From Plasmodium malariae (taxonomy: Eukaryota > Apicomplexa > Aconoidasida > Haemosporida > Plasmodiidae): a DNA stretch of 64,000 bases. The position numbers and the translations under genes are program-made. The notes beneath the pieces are model-generated. The model saw only the letters and a program-made list of their open reading frames with translations, did not search any database and was not told the origin of the DNA. The stretch is taken from NCBI RefSeq assembly GCF_900090045.1, contig NC_041788.1, positions 372,001-436,000 on the forward strand, in the 5' to 3' direction. This document shows, in pieces, positions 63,808-64,000 of this stretch; within the stretch, counting starts at the first letter, position 1, and each line of letters opens with the position of its first letter.

Positions 63808-64000
63808 TCAGTTTTTCCTATCAGTAATCGAGTTTTCTTTAAGGGATTCATATGGTCTACGTGGTTGATCTTCAGGATTTTCGGGTATTTTCATGGGTTC
63901 TTCATTTATGGTTATTCTTAAAACATCAAGAAGGAAATCTTCAATTGTAATTATGGTATTTTCAATCATTTCTTCAGAAAATTTTATATTTTTATCTTTT
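63808..64000 (-). CDS. Secreted-protein tandem family, copy 5, C-terminus only (runs off window)
   Basis: The last 63 codons and the TGA of a fifth copy are open: IKFSEEMIENTIITIEDFLL, then LDVLRITINEEP, NPEDQPRRPYESLKENSITD and a final RKN. This matches copy 2 (SEKMVDGVVSSVENFLLDVLR) and the shared C-terminal motif ENS-x-T-x-x-K-N, without the 24-residue repeats. No stop or frameshift in the visible part, so it may be a second intact member. Its 5' part lies beyond 64000. Confidence 0.8.
   Translation of the reverse strand, partial: KDKNIKFSEEMIENTIITIEDFLLDVLRITINEEPMKIPENPEDQPRRPYESLKENSITDRKN

Larger units (their letters stand above)
55000..64000. repeat. Segmental tandem array: five copies of a 2.0-2.3 kb gene-bearing unit
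   Basis: Five units in the same orientation each contain one copy of the secreted-protein gene plus its flanks. The 3' flank motif resembling TTATTTTCAACAAAAACGTACACA recurs near 55098, 57155, 59475, 61568 and 63540, spacings about 2.0-2.3 kb. The 5' flank words AAATTCTTAATTATTATGAGTTCTATT and similar recur near 56635, 58943, 60970 and 63017. The array continues beyond the right edge. Divergence between units is substantial, so most duplications are not recent. Confidence 0.85.

Overview
The window is nuclear DNA of a malaria parasite (Plasmodium), from or near a subtelomere. Four things support this: extreme AT richness with poly(A)/poly(T) and (TA)n tracts; a multi-exon CLAG/RhopH1 gene; several two-exon genes with a short hydrophobic first exon and a PEXEL export motif (RxLxE) early in exon 2; and an 8-kb wreck of a reticulocyte-binding-protein (RBP) gene. 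Gene style resembles the vivax/malariae/ovale type more than P. falciparum: there are no var, rif or stevor genes. I see no intact PIR, STP1 or tRNA/rRNA gene. The species cannot be fixed by eye. From memory and unchecked, P. vivax also has a CLAG gene near RBP2a at a chromosome 14 end, so the block may be syntenic.

Layout. 1-4525 (-): eight exons of a CLAG gene whose 3' end lies outside the window, with a GC-AG intron and an apparent one-base frameshift. 4.5-26.9 kb: gene-poor DNA with a frameshifted exported-protein gene (10.9-11.7 kb, -), a small intact two-exon membrane-protein gene (15.66-16.06 kb, +), a decayed Cys-containing gene (18.2-18.6 kb, +), a PEXEL gene with one nonsense codon (20.3-21.2 kb, +), and two sets of protein-like fragments on the minus strand (6.4-7.7 and 22.5-24.7 kb). 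27-32 kb: two intact exported-protein genes (+). 34.7-42.3 kb: the RBP pseudogene (+). 44.3-49.1 kb: two intact two-exon, two-TM exported-protein genes (-). 51.2-54.2 kb: two non-coding tandem arrays around a decayed two-exon gene (52.3-53.2 kb, +).

55-64 kb: five tandem copies, all minus strand, of a roughly 2.0-2.3 kb unit. Each unit carries one single-exon gene for a secreted protein family I do not recognise. Only the second copy (57.4-58.5 kb) is intact across its full length, and it alone has gained 24-residue repeats. The first copy has two in-frame stops, the third and fourth are heavily decayed, and the fifth runs off the window. This array is the best candidate for something undescribed.

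Functionally, the recognisable genes fit host-cell remodelling and invasion: CLAG in nutrient-channel formation, PEXEL proteins in the host red cell, RBP in red-cell binding. Roughly half of the loci are broken, which suits a fast-turnover chromosome end.
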